In this document: in pieces, positions 1 to 7,619 of the stretch
Position numbering within the stretch: the stretch's first letter is position 1
Layout: each line of letters starts with the position of its first letter
NCBI GenBank assembly: GCA_964458805.1
Contig: CAYWKH010000021.1
Span: 1 to 23,696 of the forward strand
Length of the DNA: 23,696 nt
Origin: JAAYLU01 sp964458805
Lineage (GTDB): Bacteria; Synergistota; Synergistia; Synergistales; Aminobacteriaceae
Direction: 5' to 3'
Made by a program: the position numbers and the translations under genes
Notes under the pieces: model-generated
Told to the model about the DNA's origin: nothing
What the model saw: the letters and a program-made list of their open reading frames with translations, nothing else
Databases searched by the model: none

Positions 1-16
1 TGTCAATCCCCGCTTT

Positions 17-688
17 CTACGGCTCGCCGGGGAGGGCGATGCGCCGGCTCTCCCCGTTGGCCACGACAAAATGTCCTAAAAGGTCAATGTCAAGTATCTT
101 CATCCTGCGCGACAGGAAGTCGGTCAGCTTAAGGTCATCGTTGCTCGGCTGAAGCGACCCGTCCGGATGATTGTGCACCAGGACGAGCCCGCGCGAGTCC
201 ATCCTGACGGACCTCCTCAGAAGGTATTTTACATCAAGAAAGGCGCCTTCCGCCCCTCCGAAGGACAATCTGTCCACGTGGATCACCGAGCCGTTCCCCC
301 GGACGTAGATGGCGAAGATGAACTCCCTGTCCTCGTCGGCCAGATCGCCCGCTATCTCGTCGACCTTTCTTCGCCAGTCGTCCCTCGGCCGGGGCGCGGT
401 GCCCCCCGGCCCGAGGCGCTTCGCCAGCTCCAGGGCGGCGAGCAGCACGCACGCCTTGGCCTCGCCCAGCCCGGGGAAGCTCGTCAGCTCCTCGCCCGTG
501 GCCCGCGCCAGCCCCTTGACGTCGCCGAACTCGGCCAGCAGCTCGGATGAAAGCTCCAGCACGTCCTTCCCCCGCGAGCCAGTCCCAAGCAGGATCGCTA
601 TGAGCTCGGGCGCGGACAGGGACGATGGGCCGCGGAGCCTGAGCCTCTCCCTCGGCCTCTCCTCGGCCGGCAGGGTGGCCAGTCTCAC
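17..688 (-). CDS. radC: RadC family JAMM/MPN+ domain protein
   Basis: A 223-residue RadC/YeeS-type protein, the usual family length. Residues ~20-92 form the N-terminal helical region with a helix-hairpin-helix-like stretch (FPGLGEAKA at 71-79). The C-terminal half is the JAMM metallopeptidase-like fold: Glu122 (DREF), the HNHPDG motif with His172 and His174, and Asp185 complete the E-HxH-x10-D metal-site pattern. The GTG start at 688 forms a GTGA overlap with the stop of the upstream metallo-hydrolase gene and has a GGGGAG-type ribosome site 6-12 bases ahead; reading further upstream would only run through the neighbour's frame. Oddities: the region where most RadC proteins carry a PREVF motif reads LDVKYLL, and the usual DHIIV near the C-terminus reads GHFVV. 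RadC was historically linked to DNA repair, but its biochemical role is unsettled. Identity is confident, function is not. Confidence 0.93.
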   Translation of the reverse strand: MRLATLPAEERPRERLRLRGPSSLSAPELIAILLGTGSRGKDVLELSSELLAEFGDVKGLARATGEELTSFPGLGEAKACVLLAALELAKRLGPGGTAPRPRDDWRRKVDEIAGDLADEDREFIFAIYVRGNGSVIHVDRLSFGGAEGAFLDVKYLLRRSVRMDSRGLVLVHNHPDGSLQPSNDDLKLTDFLSRRMKILDIDLLGHFVVANGESRRIALPGEP

Positions 689-1329
689 GCCCTTCTCCCC
701 GGCCAGAACGGGTTGCGCGCCCTCTCCGCCCCGATGGTGGTCTCCGGGCCGTGGCCCGGCAGCACCGGCAGGGAGTCGGGGAGCGTCGCCAAACGCTCCA
801 GCGAGCGGGCCAGCTCCGCGCCGTCGCCCCCGGGAAGGTCGGTCCGTCCGACGCTGCCCGCGAAAAGGGTGTCGCCCGAGAGCAGCAGCCTCGACTCGCC
901 CTCGGACTTGGAGACGAGGTAGCACACGCCGCCGGGGGTGTGCCCCGGCGTGCCTATGACTGAGACGTCCATGCCGCCGATCTTGATCGAGTCACCGTCG
1001 GCAAGCTCGGTGAAGGAGGAGATCCCTCTGAAGTCGAATCCCAGCCACCGGGTGGTCTCCTGGTCGGGGGAGCGAAGCATCCCCGCGTCCCCCGCGCCTA
1101 TGCCGACTTCCGCCTCCACCCTTTCAAGCAGATCGGGCAGCCCTCCCACGTGGTCGGGATGCCCGTGGGTCAGGAGGACAGACCGCACTGCGACTCCTCT
1201 CTCCGCCGCGAAGGAGAGGATCGCGTCCGCCCCTCCCGCCGGGTCCGCTATGAAACCCTCCCCCGAGGACCCCCATACGAGGTAGGTGTTGGTCTGCAGC
1301 GGTCCCGAGGGAAATCGCCGGTAGTTCAT
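685..1329 (-). CDS. MBL-fold metallo-hydrolase (glyoxalase II-like)
   Basis: A 214-residue metallo-beta-lactamase superfamily hydrolase. The dinuclear metal site is complete: THGHPDH at 54-60 (His55, His57, Asp59, His60), His130 in TPGHTPGG, Asp153 in SGDTLF, and His193 in PGHGP. The N-terminal pattern (GPLQTNTYLV) and the GSVGRTDLPGG segment are typical of the short YcbL/glyoxalase II-like group, which hydrolyses thioesters such as S-lactoylglutathione analogues; the actual substrate cannot be read from sequence. An MBL hydrolase commonly follows dtd in the recJ-relA-dtd block of Firmicutes, and that is its position here. The ATG start at 1329 lies 34 bases after the dtd stop. The stop overlaps the radC start, implying translational coupling. 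Family assignment is firm, substrate unknown. Confidence 0.93.
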   Translation of the reverse strand: MNYRRFPSGPLQTNTYLVWGSSGEGFIADPAGGADAILSFAAERGVAVRSVLLTHGHPDHVGGLPDLLERVEAEVGIGAGDAGMLRSPDQETTRWLGFDFRGISSFTELADGDSIKIGGMDVSVIGTPGHTPGGVCYLVSKSEGESRLLLSGDTLFAGSVGRTDLPGGDGAELARSLERLATLPDSLPVLPGHGPETTIGAERARNPFWPGRRA

Positions 1330-1363
1330 ACGTCTACCACCCTTTCATGCAGTATGAGCGGGC

Positions 1364-1801
1364 TCATCTGTCCACGACGAGCGTCACGGGCCCGTCGTTC
1401 TCTATCCGAACCAGCATGTGCGCGCCGAAAACCCCGCTCTCGACGCGCACTCCCCGCTTTTTCACCGCGGCCTTGAACTCCTCGAACAGCCTGTCCGCAT
1501 GGACCGGGTCCCCCGCCCCGGTGAAGGAGGGGCGCCGTCCCTTGCGGCAGTCGCCATACAGCGTGAACTGGGACACGGCCAGCATGGCGCCGCCGATGTC
1601 TACCAGGGACCTGTTCATCTTGCCGTCGTCGTCCGCGAAGATCCTCAGGTTCACAAGCTTGTCGGCCATCCAGTCGGCGTCGCCCTCCGAGTCGGCGTCC
1701 GCGACCGCCAGGAGCACGCACAGGCCTGCGCCCACCTCTCCCCTGACCTCCCCGTCCACGAGCACCCTGGCCGAATCGACCCTCTGAATCACGGCCCTCA
1801 T
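1364..1801 (-). CDS. dtd: D-aminoacyl-tRNA deacylase
   Basis: A 145-residue DTD protein, the full usual length. It hydrolyses D-amino acids (and glycine mischarged on tRNA-Ala) from tRNA in the cytoplasm. Both hallmark motifs are present: SQFTLYG at 77-83, and NDGPVT at 135-140, which carries the Gly-cisPro pair that is inserted into the active site of the partner subunit and gives chiral selectivity. The N-terminus MRAVIQRV is the canonical start. The ATG at 1801 lies four bases after the rel stop codon, so the two are almost certainly co-translated. The order rel-dtd is widely conserved in Firmicutes and relatives. No unusual features. Confidence 0.97.
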   Translation of the reverse strand: MRAVIQRVDSARVLVDGEVRGEVGAGLCVLLAVADADSEGDADWMADKLVNLRIFADDDGKMNRSLVDIGGAMLAVSQFTLYGDCRKGRRPSFTGAGDPVHADRLFEEFKAAVKKRGVRVESGVFGAHMLVRIENDGPVTLVVDR

Positions 1802-1805
1802 CTCG

Positions 1806-4172
1806 TCACCCCCTTGTGACCTGGATCATGCCCTTCACGGCGTTCAGCCGCGCCACTATGTGGTACAGGTGCTCCAGGTCGCGCACGCGTAGCTCCAGCC
1901 TCATACGCGCCATGTTGCCCCCGACCACCCCCGCCTTGATCCCGGTCACGACGCCCTCCCCGGCCGCTATGGCCTGGACTACGTCGCCGAACAGGCCGCT
2001 CCTGTCGATAGCCTCGAGCCTCAGGCGGGCGGTGAACTTCCGATTGCGGGTCGACCCCCAGGATACGGCGACGCGCCTCTCCTCCCTGGCGTTCTTCACG
2101 TTCTCGCAGTCCGCCCTGTGCACCGTGATCCCCCTGGTCCTGGTGGAGAACCCCACGATCGGGTCGCCCGGCACGGGTTCGCAGCAGTTGGCCAGCAGCA
2201 CCTGCACGCCCTCCGCCCCCTCGACCACGATGTCGGAGTCCCCCTTGCCGCCGGAGAAGGATGTATGCTTCTCGGGCTCCGCGGGAATGGGCTGCGCCAC
2301 GGGCGGCGCATCGCGCGCCGCCTTCCCCGCCAGGCGCTGGGCTATCTGGGAGACGCCCTGGTGGCCGCTGCCTATGGCCGCCAGCAGCTCCTCCCCGTTC
2401 GAGTAGGAGGTGTCGCGCGCCATCTTGTTGAGCAGGGACATTATCTCGTCGAAGTCCTCGTACTCGGGCGTGCCTCGGCGTTTGAGCTCGCGCTCGAGCA
2501 GGTCCCTCCCCCGCTGCATCTTCTCCAGCCTCTCGGACTTCTCTATGGCGCGGAACCAGGCGCGGATCTTGCTCCTGGCCTTGCTGCTGCGGGCGATCTT
2601 CAGCCAGTCGCGCGACGGGGTACCCTGCGGCGAGGTGATTATCTTGACTATGTCGCCGTTCTGAAGCTCGTACCCCATGGCCACGATGCGGTTGTTGACC
2701 ATGGCCCCGACGCACCTGGTCCCCACCTGGGTGTGAATGGCGAAGGCGAAATCGAGCGGGGTGGAACCCCTGGGAAGTGACACCACCTCCCCCTGGGGCG
2801 TGAAGACGAACACGTCGGTCGACAGCACGTCGTCCTTGAGGCGCTCGAGGAACTCCGACGGCTCGGCTCCGTCGTGGTCGGCCTCGATGGCCTGTCTTAT
2901 CCAGGTCAGCTTGGCGTCGAGCTCGTCGAGCGAGCCCGCGCCCTCCTTGTACCGCCAGTGGGCCGCTATTCCGTACTCGGCGAGGGAGTTCATATCCCAG
3001 GTCCTTATCTGCACCTCCAGCTGCTCGCCGTCCGGGCCGACCACGGTGGTGTGCAGCGACTGGTACATGTTCGACTTGGGGTTGGCTATGTAGTCGTCGA
3101 ACTGGCCGGGTATGGGCTTCCATATCGTGTGCACGATGCCCAGCACGGTGTAGCACGCCGCTATGTCCTCAACCAGCACCCTGAGCGCAAGCAGGTCGTA
3201 CAGCTGCTCCACCGGCAGCTTCTTGCGGTTCATCTTCTCGTAGATGCTGTAGAAGTGCTTGGCGCGCCCCTTCACCTTGCAGCGGATGCCCTCCTCCTCG
3301 AGCCTGGCTGAGAGGATGGCCAGCGCCTTCTTGACCACGGTCTCCCTCTCGGGGAGCTTCTTCCTGACCCTGCGGCGTATCTCGTAGTACATCTCGGGGT
3401 CCGCGTACTTGAAGGCCAGGTCCTCAAGCCCGCGCTTCACCTGGTATATCCCCAGCCTGTGCGCCAGCGGGGCGTAGATCTCGAGCGTCTCCCGGGCTAT
3501 GCGCATCTGCTTGTCCTTCCTCAGGGCTCCGAGGGTGCGCATGTTGTGCAGCCGGTCGGCCAGCTTGATCAGGACCACGCGTATGTCCTTGGCCATGACT
3601 ACGAACATCTTGCGCAGGTTCTCCGCCTGGTAGTCCTCGAAGGACTTGAAGGGGAGCTTGCCAAGCTTGGTGACCCCGTCCACCAGGGTGGCTACGGTCG
3701 GGCCGAACGTGGCGGACAGCTTCTCCATCGTCACGTCCGTGTCCTCCAGCACGTCGTGCAAAAGCGCGGCCATCAGTGTGACGTTGTCCAGCCTCATGTC
3801 GGCCAGGATGGAGGCAACGTTGATGGTGTGGACTATGTAGGGATCCCCGGTGGATCTGCGCTGCTCCTTGTGCGCCGCCCCGGCCACCACCAGGGCCTCC
3901 CCCAGCTGCATCAGCTCTTCCCTGGACAGGTAGGTTACGGCCTTGGACCAGAGCTCGTGCCAGGCGAACTTGACCGAGATAGCCCGCTCCTCCTCGGGGA
4001 TGCGGCCTATGTAGCTGTCCCTCAGCTTGCCGGATGTCTTCCGGTCAAGGGCGGACGGCGTCTCGTCGCGAGGCGGGACGGCCTGCTCGGCGACGGGCGC
4101 CTGCGCCGCGGCGTCCCGCTCCGGGTGAGTTCGTCCCTCTATGACGCTCTCCGTCAGTCTGCTGGGGTCCAT
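1806..4172 (-). CDS. relA: Bifunctional (p)ppGpp synthetase/hydrolase (RelA/SpoT homologue)
   Basis: A 788-residue long RSH enzyme that makes and degrades the alarmone (p)ppGpp. Residues ~95-245 are the HD hydrolase with Arg106, His115, HD at 139-140, ED at 143-144, Asp206 and Asn210, the full Mn-site set expected of an active hydrolase. Residues ~295-410 are the synthetase (KGRAKHFYSIYEKM, YDLLALRV, NPKSNMYQSLHTTV, Glu386 in EVQIRT). The regulatory half has TGS (~453-513), a helical region, a zinc-finger-like CC...C segment (663-689) and a C-terminal ACT domain (~715-788). The position that reads RxKD in most bifunctional enzymes is QFDD (357-360). I chose the ATG at 4172 because GGAGG lies five bases ahead; an in-frame ATG at 4187 would add five residues. 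It sits between recJ and dtd. Confidence 0.95.
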   Translation of the reverse strand: MDPSRLTESVIEGRTHPERDAAAQAPVAEQAVPPRDETPSALDRKTSGKLRDSYIGRIPEEERAISVKFAWHELWSKAVTYLSREELMQLGEALVVAGAAHKEQRRSTGDPYIVHTINVASILADMRLDNVTLMAALLHDVLEDTDVTMEKLSATFGPTVATLVDGVTKLGKLPFKSFEDYQAENLRKMFVVMAKDIRVVLIKLADRLHNMRTLGALRKDKQMRIARETLEIYAPLAHRLGIYQVKRGLEDLAFKYADPEMYYEIRRRVRKKLPERETVVKKALAILSARLEEEGIRCKVKGRAKHFYSIYEKMNRKKLPVEQLYDLLALRVLVEDIAACYTVLGIVHTIWKPIPGQFDDYIANPKSNMYQSLHTTVVGPDGEQLEVQIRTWDMNSLAEYGIAAHWRYKEGAGSLDELDAKLTWIRQAIEADHDGAEPSEFLERLKDDVLSTDVFVFTPQGEVVSLPRGSTPLDFAFAIHTQVGTRCVGAMVNNRIVAMGYELQNGDIVKIITSPQGTPSRDWLKIARSSKARSKIRAWFRAIEKSERLEKMQRGRDLLERELKRRGTPEYEDFDEIMSLLNKMARDTSYSNGEELLAAIGSGHQGVSQIAQRLAGKAARDAPPVAQPIPAEPEKHTSFSGGKGDSDIVVEGAEGVQVLLANCCEPVPGDPIVGFSTRTRGITVHRADCENVKNAREERRVAVSWGSTRNRKFTARLRLEAIDRSGLFGDVVQAIAAGEGVVTGIKAGVVGGNMARMRLELRVRDLEHLYHIVARLNAVKGMIQVTRG

Positions 4173-4177
4173 ATGTT

Positions 4178-4182
4178 CCTCC
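4178..4182 (-). promoter_or_regulatory. Ribosome binding site deciding the rel start
   Basis: GGAGG on the minus strand, five bases before the ATG at 4172. The alternative ATG at 4187 has its nearest GGAGG eleven bases away, so the downstream start is favoured. Confidence 0.55.
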
Positions 4183-4225
4183 ACCATCGCCGGCCCGCCC
4201 TCCGGGCCCGGTACCAACTCATCGC

Positions 4226-6004
4226 CTATACCACCGCGAAGTCCACTACGTACTGAAGCCTCTCCTCGCCGCGCCAGCAGTCTAGCCTGGGGCGGTAGAC
4301 CCACCCCTCCGCCTCGACTATGGCCTCCCTCTCGTCCTCGCCGAAGAAGACCAGGAGGCGCGATCCACCGGCGTCTATCTGGATGTGCTTGCCGTCGCGT
4401 CCGAGGGGGAGCAGCTTTTCCGATCCCCTGCGAGACAAAAAGAACATCGGGGCCGGGTTTCCGTTGCCGAACGGGCCCAGCCTGCTGGCCTCCTTCCAAT
4501 CCTCCATGGATATCCTGCCGGGTTCCATCGCTATGGCGGTCACGACCGGCTCGTCGATCTTCATGGAGGCAAGGGCGGCCTGGAGATCGCGCTGCACGCG
4601 GGTCCAGTTCTCCCGCGAAACGGAGAAACCCGCCGCGTATCTGTGCCCTCCCCACGCGTTCAGCCTGGCGGACAGGGCCCCCAGCACGCCCACGGCGTCT
4701 CCCCCCTCCGGGACGCGAAGGGTGCCGCGAATGCCTCCGCTGACCGGGGCCGCGAGGGCCACGGGAGCCCCGGTCCTGCTGCATATCCTGCTGGCCACTC
4801 CGCTGAGGACGCCGACGGGCCAGCTCTCGCCCAGTATCACATTAGTGCCTTCGGCAACTATCCCGGAGGCATCCTCGGATATCTGGAGCGAAAGGGACTG
4901 GCGCTTGCGGTTAAGCGCGACAAGGGACTCGACCGAGTCGTCCAGCCCTGTCGACCCAAGCAGGACGTCGACCGCGGTGTCGGCAGTGTCCATCCTTCCG
5001 GCGGCGTTTATGCACGGGATCACCTTCATGGACAGGGTCTCCTCGGTGAGGCCTCCCGCCCCCGCGGTGATCCCAAGCTTCGAGAGCAGCCTGGCCAGGC
5101 CGGGGCGGGGCGACTTGGAGATCCTGTCCATCCCCCTTCGAACCAACGCCCGGTTGAGGGGCGTGAGGGGGACGCAGTCCGCGATTGTGGCCAGGGCGAC
5201 AAGGTCGGTCGTCCCGGCCAGCCTGGCCCTGGGTACTATCTCGTGCTGCCAGGCCCAGGCCCACAGCACGCCGGTGGCGCAAAGGGACAGCCCCCCGGAC
5301 TCGGACGGGCGAAGAACCCGCGAGGCGTGCGGATTGACCATGCACGGGTGCGGGGCCGCGCCGGGCTCGGGCAGGTGATGGTCGAAGACGAACACGTTCA
5401 CGCCCGAGCGCGAGACCCTCTCTAGCATCTCGGCGTCCTTGGTCCCGCAGTCGGTCACCACCAGCGTGTCCCAACCGAACGACAGGAGGCGGTCGAGCAG
5501 CTCCCCGTGCAGCCCGTACCCGTGGTCGTGCCTGTGCGGGATGAAGAAGCGCGCCTGCTCCGCCCTCCCGCGGCAGAGCTCCAGGGCGAGAGTGGTGGAC
5601 GACACCCCGTCGGCGTCGTAGTCCCCGTAGACTAGCACCCTGCCGAGGGTGCGCAGCCCCTTCCACCTGGCCGCCGACTCGGCGGCGTTGTCGCCGAGCT
5701 GCAGCCCTTCCAGCATCTCCTCCAGCGCGCCCTCCTCCAAAAACTGGGGGACCACCCGATCAAGCCCGCAGACAGGGGCGGCGAGGCTGCACTCCCGGCT
5801 CTTCAACACGGCCGCGGTCAGGAAGGAGCAACCCATCCTGGCCGCCAGCTCCCCCGTGGCCGAGTCCGGCCTGTAAAGGCGAAGGGCGTCCGAACTGCAG
5901 AGGGCCGTCACCTGCCCAAGTCCCTGTCGCGCGCGGATACGCCCCTGGTGCGGCGGTCTGATTCCAGTCGTCGTCCTGTCCGTCGTCCTGTCACTGTATC
6001 TCAC
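4226..6004 (-). CDS. recJ: Single-stranded-DNA-specific exonuclease RecJ
   Basis: A 592-residue DHH/DHHA1 family 5'-3' single-strand exonuclease used in RecF-pathway recombination and mismatch repair. The DHH domain shows VYGDYDADGVSS, VTDCGT and VFDHH, plus the RecJ-specific INAAGRMDTA motif. The DHHA1 domain has GGHRYAAGFS, followed by a C-terminal OB-like region. Length fits the family. The start is uncertain: the open frame begins at a GTG (6004) with no convincing ribosome site and its first ~30 residues are low-complexity, encoded partly by a perfect 12-base tandem duplication. An in-frame GTG at 5911 would give 561 residues and keep the typical RecJ N-terminal segment. It lies 53 bases upstream of rel. 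In Firmicutes apt usually separates recJ and relA; it is absent here. Confidence 0.92.
   Translation of the reverse strand: MRYSDRTTDRTTTGIRPPHQGRIRARQGLGQVTALCSSDALRLYRPDSATGELAARMGCSFLTAAVLKSRECSLAAPVCGLDRVVPQFLEEGALEEMLEGLQLGDNAAESAARWKGLRTLGRVLVYGDYDADGVSSTTLALELCRGRAEQARFFIPHRHDHGYGLHGELLDRLLSFGWDTLVVTDCGTKDAEMLERVSRSGVNVFVFDHHLPEPGAAPHPCMVNPHASRVLRPSESGGLSLCATGVLWAWAWQHEIVPRARLAGTTDLVALATIADCVPLTPLNRALVRRGMDRISKSPRPGLARLLSKLGITAGAGGLTEETLSMKVIPCINAAGRMDTADTAVDVLLGSTGLDDSVESLVALNRKRQSLSLQISEDASGIVAEGTNVILGESWPVGVLSGVASRICSRTGAPVALAAPVSGGIRGTLRVPEGGDAVGVLGALSARLNAWGGHRYAAGFSVSRENWTRVQRDLQAALASMKIDEPVVTAIAMEPGRISMEDWKEASRLGPFGNGNPAPMFFLSRRGSEKLLPLGRDGKHIQIDAGGSRLLVFFGEDEREAIVEAEGWVYRPRLDCWRGEERLQYVVDFAVV
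5969..5992. repeat. Perfect 12-bp tandem duplication
   Basis: The 12-base unit cgtcgtcctgtc occurs twice in direct succession. In the recJ frame it encodes a repeated DRTT and falls in the first dozen residues of the longest open frame, which is weak evidence that this segment may be leader rather than protein. Confidence 0.85.
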
Positions 6005-6035
6005 TCCATCTTTCTCGCGTCCGTCGTAAAGCGTG

Positions 6036-6063
6036 CGATTAAGGCGCGCAAAACGCCCGTCAA
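6036..6063 (-). promoter_or_regulatory. Possible promoter upstream of recJ
   Basis: On the minus strand TTGACG (6063-6058) and TAATCG (6041-6036) are 16 bases apart in the 115-base gap between otsA and recJ. The -35 match is good and the -10 match is poor. A start site near 6030 would give a short leader to the GTG at 6004 or a ~115-base leader to the GTG at 5911. Confidence 0.3.
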
Positions 6064-6119
6064 TTTCTATTCATTGTAGTCGGAGAGGCTTGAGAAGTAA
6101 ACTCCCGCCTGTGGGACGG

Positions 6120-7613
6120 CTACACTTCGTCGCCCTCGAGCCCCGGCCACAGCGCGGGGACCTCCTCCTCGGGGAACTCGGCAAGCTTCTTGCCAACCGA
6201 GGCCCGTAGAAAGTCGTCCACCCATCGAAACACGTCGTTCCTGGCTATGGTCTTTCGCAACCAGCGCATGCGCCGCCTTCTCTCCTGCTCCCCCATGGCC
6301 AGGCCGTCGGCTATGGCGGACGCTACCGCGTCGACATCGTAAGGGTTGACCAGAAGGGCTCCTTTTGCAAGCTGGATGGCCGCCCCAGCGAACTCGCTCA
6401 GGACCAGCACGCCACTGGCATCGGTCTTGCAGGCGCAGTACTCCTTGCACACGAGGTTCATGCCGTCCTTCAGCGACGTCACCAGGGCCATGTCCGCGCC
6501 ACGGTAGAGAGCGGCCAGCTCCTCGCGAGACACCGAGCCGTAGCGCCAGTGAACCGGGACCCACCTGGTCGTCGAATACTCGCCGTTGATCCTGCTTATG
6601 AGCAGCTCTATCTCCTGCTTCAGGTCAAGGTACTCTCCGACGGACTCCCTGCTCGGGACCACCACCTGCATCATGCTGACCCTCTCCCTGCGCTCCGGGT
6701 TAAGCTGAAGGAAGCGCTGAAAACCCCTGAGCCTCTCGGGGATCCCCTTCGAGTAGTCCAGTCGGTCTACTCCGAGTATATACCTGTCCGCGGTTATCTC
6801 TCGCTGAATGTCCTTTGATCGCGCAATGACGCTCTTCGACGAGGCCAGGGCCGAGAAGGAGCGGAAATCTATGCTGATGGGCACGGCGCCGACCAGGAAG
6901 ACCTCGTCCTTCTTGCGGACCCGCACCACGTTTCCCCTGCCGGAGACCTTCATCTCCGGGTAGAAGACCTTGAGACAGTCGATGAAGTTCCTCCTGTCCC
7001 TCATGGTCTGAAACCCCACGAACGAGTAGTTTGTAAGCTGCGATAGTATGTGCCTTCTCTGGGGCATCTTCATGAAGATGTCCACGCTGGGGAAGGGTAT
7101 GTGCAGAAAAAACGAGACCTTGAGCCCCGGCCTCTTATTCCGCAGCATCCTGCCCAGCGGTATCAGGTGATAGTCGTTGACCCAGACGTAATCGCCTTCT
7201 TTCATGTGTCTCAGCAGGACCTTCGCGAACTTCTCGTTGGCGGCCAAATACCCGTCCCAGAAGGACGGGTTGAAGTCGCACCTGCCCTGGAGGTCGTGAA
7301 ACAGCGGCCACAGCACCGAGTTCGAGAACCCGGAGTAGAAGGAGTCCAGGTCCTCGCTGGTCAGGTTCACGGGTAGAAGCCGGTAGCCGCTCTCCGCGGA
7401 TACCCGCCTGAGGATGCCGCCAAGGGCGGCCGGCGGCGTGTCCTCCAGGGTACCCGGCCAACCGGCCCATACTCCGCCCTTGTTCTTCAGGGCCGGGCTC
7501 AGGGCGTTGACCAGTCCTCCCGACGCGGGCCTCCCCGCGAGTCTTCCCTCCTCGGTCGAGAGCGTAACCGGAAGGCGATTGGATACTATCAGCAGACGTT
7601 CCTGTGCTTTCAT
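6120..7613 (-). CDS. otsA: Alpha,alpha-trehalose-6-phosphate synthase (GT20)
   Basis: A 497-residue retaining glycosyltransferase of family GT20 that joins NDP-glucose and glucose-6-phosphate to make trehalose-6-phosphate in the cytoplasm. Motifs in order: SNRLPV (11-16), GGLVNAL (32-38), the WAGWPG loop (49-54), VWVNDYHL (143-150), FFLHIPFPS (168-176), VDRLDYSKG (282-290, with the Arg and Lys that bind the diphosphate), KDGMNLVCKEY (382-392) and LSEFAGAA (405-412). These cover both substrate pockets and the family's full length. The usual HDYHL motif reads NDYHL here. ATG at 7613, six bases after the otsB stop, with a G-rich stretch ahead. It is the last gene of the trehalose cassette; OtsB, encoded just upstream, would remove the phosphate. 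Confidence 0.96.
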   Translation of the reverse strand: MKAQERLLIVSNRLPVTLSTEEGRLAGRPASGGLVNALSPALKNKGGVWAGWPGTLEDTPPAALGGILRRVSAESGYRLLPVNLTSEDLDSFYSGFSNSVLWPLFHDLQGRCDFNPSFWDGYLAANEKFAKVLLRHMKEGDYVWVNDYHLIPLGRMLRNKRPGLKVSFFLHIPFPSVDIFMKMPQRRHILSQLTNYSFVGFQTMRDRRNFIDCLKVFYPEMKVSGRGNVVRVRKKDEVFLVGAVPISIDFRSFSALASSKSVIARSKDIQREITADRYILGVDRLDYSKGIPERLRGFQRFLQLNPERRERVSMMQVVVPSRESVGEYLDLKQEIELLISRINGEYSTTRWVPVHWRYGSVSREELAALYRGADMALVTSLKDGMNLVCKEYCACKTDASGVLVLSEFAGAAIQLAKGALLVNPYDVDAVASAIADGLAMGEQERRRRMRWLRKTIARNDVFRWVDDFLRASVGKKLAEFPEEEVPALWPGLEGDEV

Positions 7614-7619
7614 CTTTTT

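Noticed and set aside
689..925. Upstream extension of radC to 302 residues
   Set aside because: It overlaps the metallo-hydrolase in the wrong frame; the GTGA overlap at 685-688 gives the normal RadC length.
1650..1670. TTCACAA-like Rex half-site inside dtd
   Set aside because: It lies within coding sequence with no promoter nearby and a poor second half.
4188..4784. Upstream extension of rel to 992 residues
   Set aside because: It overlaps the C-terminal part of recJ out of frame and adds low-complexity Arg/Gly sequence.
4320..5425. Two long plus-strand open frames opposite recJ
   Set aside because: Both lie entirely antisense to the motif-rich part of recJ and show no domain or ribosome site.
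6090..6122. Possible terminator after otsA
   Set aside because: Only a four-pair stem (TCCC/GGGA) with a short T stretch; too weak to call.
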